The notes under the pieces were generated by a model, which was not told the DNA's origin, ran no database searches, and was given only the letters and a program-made list of their open reading frames with translations. Below are positions 59,253 to 64,000 of a DNA stretch of 64,000 nucleotides, piece by piece. The DNA is from Azolla pinnata (taxonomy: Eukaryota > Streptophyta > Polypodiopsida > Salviniales > Salviniaceae), in assembly GCA_037176905.1 (NCBI GenBank), contig JBBBWG010011112.1, forward strand, positions 1 through 64,000, given 5' to 3'. The number at the start of each line of letters is the position of its first letter. The first letter of the stretch is position 1. The translations under genes and the position numbers were made by a program.

Positions 59253-61081
59253 CAGTTTAGCCTTCAACTTTCAGTTTTCACAATTGTGGCTATGTTTGAA
59301 CAACCAAGTGTTGCAGTTTGATCTGTATAAATAGTTTAATCATCAACAGCGTGAATGAAATTGTGATGCAAAGAAATGGTGTTGAAAGGCGAGGATTAAG
59401 TGAAAGTTGCGCATGTAATTGGTTTTCCGGTGTTACTTGTGCAACTGTGAGATCAGATAAAGATGTTCAAATGAAGAGGAGTGATGGGAACACTCGGTGA
59501 TCATGATGATATAGACAGTCATGATTTCATGGTTGTAAGAAGCAAGAATACTTCTAGAGAATGTGATGCTTACAGAGATCTCGAAATGAGAAGTTGTCTC
59601 GACAAGTTGGCATCACATGCTTACAGAGAATACTTGTATCCAGTTTGTAACATGTTTTCCTATAGAAATGAGAACAAAGTTTTTAGTAGCTGCCTTTTGC
59701 TGTAACATATAATGCCTTCCACCCCCTTCTGCCCCTTCATTTGGTTAGCTCATCAAATTGGCCAGCATATGGAAGTGCAAAAGAATATACAAAAACTTGG
59801 TCATGAAATTCATTTTTTTCCCCTTTATTAATACAGTCGATCATGTTGGCAATTCTACGTAGCAGGGTGGCATTAAGCTTTATGAAGATCAAAATGATTT
59901 TGCCATGTTTGAAAGGTTTATTGAGAGACAATTGTGAAGTTTAGATTGTGTTTGATGCTGCTATGAAATTCCTCTAGCAGTAAAACAGACCAGAATTTGT
60001 CTCAAATGTTTGAAGTTATATGATGCATTGGTCCATCCTATTGGGATTTGGAGCTTCCTCTAAATGATCCGTAAACAGGCGGTCTTTGAATTTGAGAAAC
60101 TTAAAGGGGAGGATAATCGTTTTATGACAAAATAGGAAGGGATAAGTCTTGTCATTTATCATGCATTTAAATGTATGATGGGGCACTGTTCAGGATCTAA
60201 ATTGGCACTTATCCCCGTATGGTATAAGGTTCTTGATTATACAAGAGGTGATGGGCATATTTCTAGTACAATCGACTCCATTAACTTCAAAATCAAAGGT
60301 ATGATCTTTGATGGGCATATTTCTAGCACTCCGTTAACTTCAAAATCAAAGGTGTGATCTTTGATGGGCATATTTCTAGCACAATTGACTCCATTTAACT
60401 TCAAAATCAAAGGTGCATATGAAGTTTCTTCCATCCATCCGTAATGAACAGTAAATGCATACTCATAACATTACCATAGGCATGAACAAAAAACCCTTAG
60501 TCTATGCCCTAATCTGATACCAGATCTACGCCTAGGTGACAAAACTTGGGAGGGGAACCCATATGGAACTACGTCCTTTCAGCAGCAGAAGCTACATGAT
60601 GCACGCAGTCTTTGTGTACAAGAAAGTAGGTCACTATACATAGCACCTGAGCATGTAATTGGTGGTGGAGAATAACCAGTGTGGGGGTAACCCTTAGTTT
60701 GTATCCAAATTCAGAAAACTATGTATTTTCTGCATCGATTGTTTTATCATCGAGGGAGAATGCAAGAGTAGCATAAAGCATTGGGGCCATTTGCTAGAAC
60801 AGCCTCCAGGTGATATCGATAGCGGAGAGCGAGGTCCCCGTTAGGTTAATGAGTGGTTAGTGGTATGATATGTAGGGGGCAGCACGAAATGGATTTGCTG
60901 CGCATTATTTCGTGCCAGGATAAGGGCAATTTCATTGATTTTCTGCACAGGATTAGTGGCCACTGTGAGCTTTGCTGAACTACTGTAACGCTACTTATTG
61001 GGCTGCTCACACTTCTTCCTCCATGGATCTTCCTGCTCTGATTTGGCTTCTAGTGGTGTCTCGGAGACCCTCGGATTTGGA
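59253..61081. other. Intergenic region between the ankyrin and PPR genes
   Basis: This holds the 3' UTR of the ankyrin gene and a short tandem repeat at 60250-60415. Open frames are short and unrecognised. Confidence 0.45.
60250..60415. repeat. Tandem repeat, about 53-60-bp unit, 3 copies
   Basis: GATGGGCATATTTCTAG recurs at about 60250, 60310 and 60363, each followed by AACTTCAAAATCAAAGGT. The second copy is shorter by about 7 bp. Confidence 0.9.
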
Positions 61082-63229
61082 ATGATTCCACTAGAAAGCA
61101 GTATGCTTTTTGGAGGCGCTGATGGATTATCTGAATCTCAGTTCTCCTGCGATTTCTTACACATATGGAACAACAACAAACACAAGGTAACCATTGATGT
61201 ACATGAATTTCGCTCTCCATATCTGCAAATGTAGCGTATTTGTGGGGATATATGCATGCACGCACGCATTTATGTTTGTATGGACTAATGTTTTCATGCG
61301 TACTCTCATGCATATGAATGTTTGTTAACATATTGCATGTTGAAGATTGGTTGGATATTATACAACACTGATCTTGAATAAGATGAAACTCACAATGCCA
61401 ATTATTATGGGTTAAGAGATATGCATTGCAAAAACGGTCTAGAGGTGTGTATGTATGTCTAGTTATATGTATGGGTGCGTCGGTGTATATATTTTTGGTA
61501 TATGTTTATGTATCTCTATATAGTTATAGATATATACAACATGCCCTATGATGTCTCTTGCTTCTTGGAATACATTCAAATTCAGCACAGCGAAGCAAGA
61601 CATTTGATAAGGTTTTCCCTTGCATTCAGAAACAAACGGATTGAATCTCCATTGTGGATGGATAATGCAAATAGCCTGGATCCTGGGATAACAAGTCTTG
61701 GGTCGAAATACAAAGTATTTCAAGATACATGGTCTCGGGTCCTGGATGATGATAAACCCAAATCAGGTCATCGACAGAACATTATGAAAAATTTCGATAA
61801 AGCTGAGAGAAATATCATGGTAATCAATGGGCATAATTTTCTTCCAGATCATGCAAAAGGTGAGGATTTGGTAAACCAGACTTCTAGTCTTATTCTAGAT
61901 TGTGAATCAGAAGGAGAAAAGGTCATGATAATTAGTAAGAATAATGATCTTCAAGACCATGGAAAAGATGGCGATAAAAAGGAAGGGGACAATCTTTCTC
62001 AAGAGCATGTCTTGGGTAAGGAGACAACCATGTTAACCGGTGGCATAAATTATTGTGGGGATCATAGTGAGATTGATGATACGGTGATTCCTGATTATGT
62101 TAACTGTGATGGTAGCAAGCATGAGGGTAATACGCCCATTGTAACTCATGGCTGTAGCTCTCTTCAAGATCGTGGCAAGTGTGAGAATAAGCTCAACGGG
62201 GGTAATCGTCTTCAAGTTTCACAGAGAGAAGCGAATAATAAGAAGAATGTAACTCATGGGCTTAATCTTCCCCGAGGCCTTCACAGTTCTCTTATGAGTG
62301 CAATCAAGTCTTGCACAAAGAGGAAGGACCTGGAGGAGGCTAAAAAGTTACATTTAGAGGCTTTGCAGATGAAACTGTTCCCAGAAGATGTATATGTAAG
62401 CACTGCCATACTTACTATGTACACAAAATGCGGCGCTCTCGGAGAAGCTCAAAAAGTTTTTGACGAGCTCAGAGTCAAGGATGTGGTATCGTGGAGTGCA
62501 CTCATCTGTGGATATGTTCAACATGGATTCAATGATAAAGCTTTGAAGTGCTTTCAGCAAATGCAGGATGAACATGTCTCCCCGAATGATGTTACTTTTA
62601 TTTGCATCGTAAAAGCTTGTGGGAGGAGCGAAGATGTAGAAATGGGGCGAGAAATACACGAGCAGGCGAAGAAATTAGGGTTACTGGAAAAGAATACATC
62701 GCTTGCTACGGCATTTGTGGACATGTATGCAAAATGTGGCCTCCTTGGAAAGGCGAGAGAAGTATTTGAAGAGCTTCCGAGGCGTGATGTCATAGCATGG
62801 ACTGCTCTCATCGCTGGATATGCCCAACGGGGCCTTGGCTCCGAATCCTTGAAATGTTTCGCGCGGATGAGAGATGAAGGAATCCGTCCGAATGCCATCA
62901 CTTTCACGGCCATTTTGCAAGCTTGCGCGAGCTTGGGATACGTCGAGCTGGCCAAGGAGATACACGCGGAGGCAAAGAGGATGGGGTATCTAGCAAAAGA
63001 GCTTGCTCTAAGTACAACCTTAATGGGCGTATATTTTGAGAACGGCGTGGTCGGAAAGGTACGAGAAGTTTTCGATGACCTTATTGAACGAGACGTCGTA
63101 GCTTGGAATGCGCTCGTATCTGGGTATTCGCAGAATGGGCTCGGCCGTGAAGCTTTGGAGTGCTTCAGAAGAATGCTGGAAGAGGGCGTGTTACCGGATG
63201 CAATCACAGCCCCGCATGTATCTCAATGA
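61082..63229 (+). CDS. PLS-class pentatricopeptide repeat protein, 3' end decayed
   Basis: PPR proteins of this class bind organelle RNAs, often for C-to-U editing. The preferred model is two exons, 61082-61186 and 61586-63229 (CACAAG/GTAACC to ATTCAG/CACAGC, phase 0), giving 582 aa. A single-exon start at 61502 is possible but would translate AT-rich sequence that looks like intron. About 220 acidic residues with a loose repeat (H-x-x-x-L-x-D-x-G-K) precede the PPR tract, which starts near 62287 (LMSAIKSCTKRKDLEEAKKL) and has about three P-L-S triads (VFDELRVKDVVSWSALICGY, ARMRDEGIRPNAITFTAILQ, ALVSGYSQNGLGREALECF). It then stops at 63227-63229. Just downstream, in the +1 frame (about 63213-63350), an E-domain-like piece appears (NEAFSQSLDLDKACSVAYLC). 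The gene therefore seems to have lost internal repeats and its reading frame, and may be a pseudogene. Confidence 0.7.
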
Positions 63230-63350
63230 GGCATTCTCGCAGTCGCTAGATTTGGATAAGGCTTGCTCTGTTGCCTACCTGTGCATGGCGAATATCTGCG
63301 CTTCCTTCGATCGAGCAGAGCATGATGAGCCTTCTGCTGTTGATCAGTAA
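63213..63350 (+). pseudogene. Out-of-frame E-domain-like remnant of the PPR gene
   Basis: The +1 frame relative to the upstream PPR reads NEAFSQSLDLDKACSVAYLC then MANICASFD before a stop. This resembles the E-motif region that normally follows the last repeat (AF...LDK...AYVLMSNIYA). Its abrupt join to the third triad suggests an internal deletion. There is no trace of E+ or DYW domains before the satellite begins. Confidence 0.55.
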
Positions 63351-63424
63351 GTAAAACAAAGAGAACCCAAGAGAGCCAAGTGAGCTGGTGGTCTGGGCTA
63401 GGTAGGTGTTTTTAGCCCCCTTTG

Positions 63425-64000
63425 AAGCAACACAGTTTGTATGCCTTTCAGAGACATACAAACTCTGTTGAAAAGCTAACATTTGAGTTTCACAATTGCA
63501 TGGAAGGCAAGGCAGTAAGTAAGGTGCTGAAACCTCTACTCTCTTTGAGCTTGATGGAGCAAGCTGAGGTGTACAAAAAACCAAAGACAAACAAAACAAG
63601 CTCTGCTGCCAAGCCAACATTGGGCATCACAATTGCATGCTACTGTGGGAAGGCAAGAAGCAGGTACTGAAACCTCCACTCTCTGAGCTTGATGGGGCTG
63701 AGGGGTACAAAAAAAACCATCCATGTAATGTATCTTTCAGAGGCTAACTGCTAACAAGCTAACAGTTGGCATCACAAATGCATGGAAGGCAAAGCAGCAA
63801 GGTGCTGTAACCTCCTTTCTCTGAGCTTGATGGGGCTGACTGCAAACAAGCTAACATTTGGCATCACAAATGCATGGAAGGTAAAGCAGTAACGTGCTGA
63901 AACCTCTACTCTTTGAGCTTGATGATGCTGAGGGGTACAGAAAACCATGCGTCCATCTGTGTCTTTCAGAGGCAAACTGGTAACAAGATAAACCTTTAGC
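63425..64000. repeat. Satellite-like tandem array, about 140-bp unit, reaching the right edge
   Basis: Motifs recur in order: CTAACATTTGGCATCACAAA, TGCATGGAAGGCAA, GGTGCTGAAACCTC, TCTGAGCTTGATGG, GAGGGGTACAAAAAA, TCTTTCAGAGGC. Units start near 63477, 63615, 63760 and 63850; the third is shortened to about 88 bp. At 63435-63463 the first unit holds a hairpin (GTTTGTATG/CATACAAAC). The array continues past the window. Confidence 0.85.

Noticed and set aside
61475-61585. Single-exon start of the PPR gene
   Set aside because: The first ~37 codons (Tyr/Ile/Met-rich) look like translated intron ending in a good acceptor (ATTCAG). The two-exon model gives a smoother N-terminus, though the choice is not certain.
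1-64000. LTR retroelements, LINEs, virus-derived genes and tRNA genes
   Set aside because: I looked for long direct repeats flanking coding remnants, reverse transcriptase or integrase motifs and tRNA B-box sequences, and found none convincing by eye.

Overview
This is nuclear DNA from a land plant. The genes have many introns with plant-type splice sites, and the gene set is plant-specific: an AML/Mei2-like RNA-binding protein, a PPR-SMR protein, a SWIB/Plus3/GYF/CCCH protein of the NERD class, an EMB506/AKRP-type chloroplast ankyrin protein and a FOLT1-type folate carrier. The PLS-type PPR gene at the right end has the repetitive style I associate with ferns and lycophytes, so a spore-bearing vascular plant is my best guess. 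That placement is inference and could be wrong.

Layout, left to right. 1-270 (-): N-terminal piece of an unknown single-pass membrane protein, running off the left edge. 3210-9705 (+): FOLT1-type folate carrier, 11 exons, 308 aa. 11354-12946 (-): CDC123, the eIF2 assembly factor, intronless, 530 aa. 14174-17484 (-): YrdC/Sua5 threonylcarbamoyl-AMP synthase, 4 exons, 297 aa. About 17.5-18.3 kb: a large alternating purine-pyrimidine tract. About 21.2-30.6 kb (+): Mei2-like gene, 12 coding exons, 909 aa, with a repeat-rich leader that contains a 100-base assembly gap and a 4 kb leader intron. 33321-37524 (+): PPR-SMR protein, 5 exons, 752 aa. 39880-47043 (+): SWIB-Plus3-GYF-CCCH protein, 7 exons, 1251 aa, with a U12-type AT-AC intron. 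48715-54157 (-): Ser/Thr kinase with a C-terminal membrane segment, 13 coding exons, 562 aa. 56851-59252 (+): AKRP/EMB506-like ankyrin protein, 7 exons, 390 aa. 61082-63229 (+): PLS-class PPR gene with a decayed 3' end. 63.4-64 kb: a satellite-like array reaching the right edge.

Exon joins were worked out by hand from splice sites, reading phase and similarity to families I know. For the FOLT1, YrdC, Mei2-like, PPR-SMR, NERD-like, kinase and ankyrin genes the phases close exactly from start to stop, which is strong support. The genes do not form an operon or pathway, although several products probably act in chloroplasts (folate carrier, PPR proteins, ankyrin protein, perhaps the kinase) and two serve translation (CDC123 and the tRNA t6A enzyme).

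The non-coding DNA is unusually rich in short tandem duplications (24-390 bp, 2-4 copies) that sit in promoters, leaders, introns and gene ends. I saw no LTR element, LINE, virus-like element, CRISPR array or convincing tRNA gene. I did not find a wholly new system. The best leads are the AT-AC intron, the telomere-type repeat translated as (Asn-Pro)7, the expanded repeat array between GYF and CCCH, the long insertion in CDC123 with duplicated telo-boxes at its promoter, and the one-exon-per-ankyrin-repeat gene.
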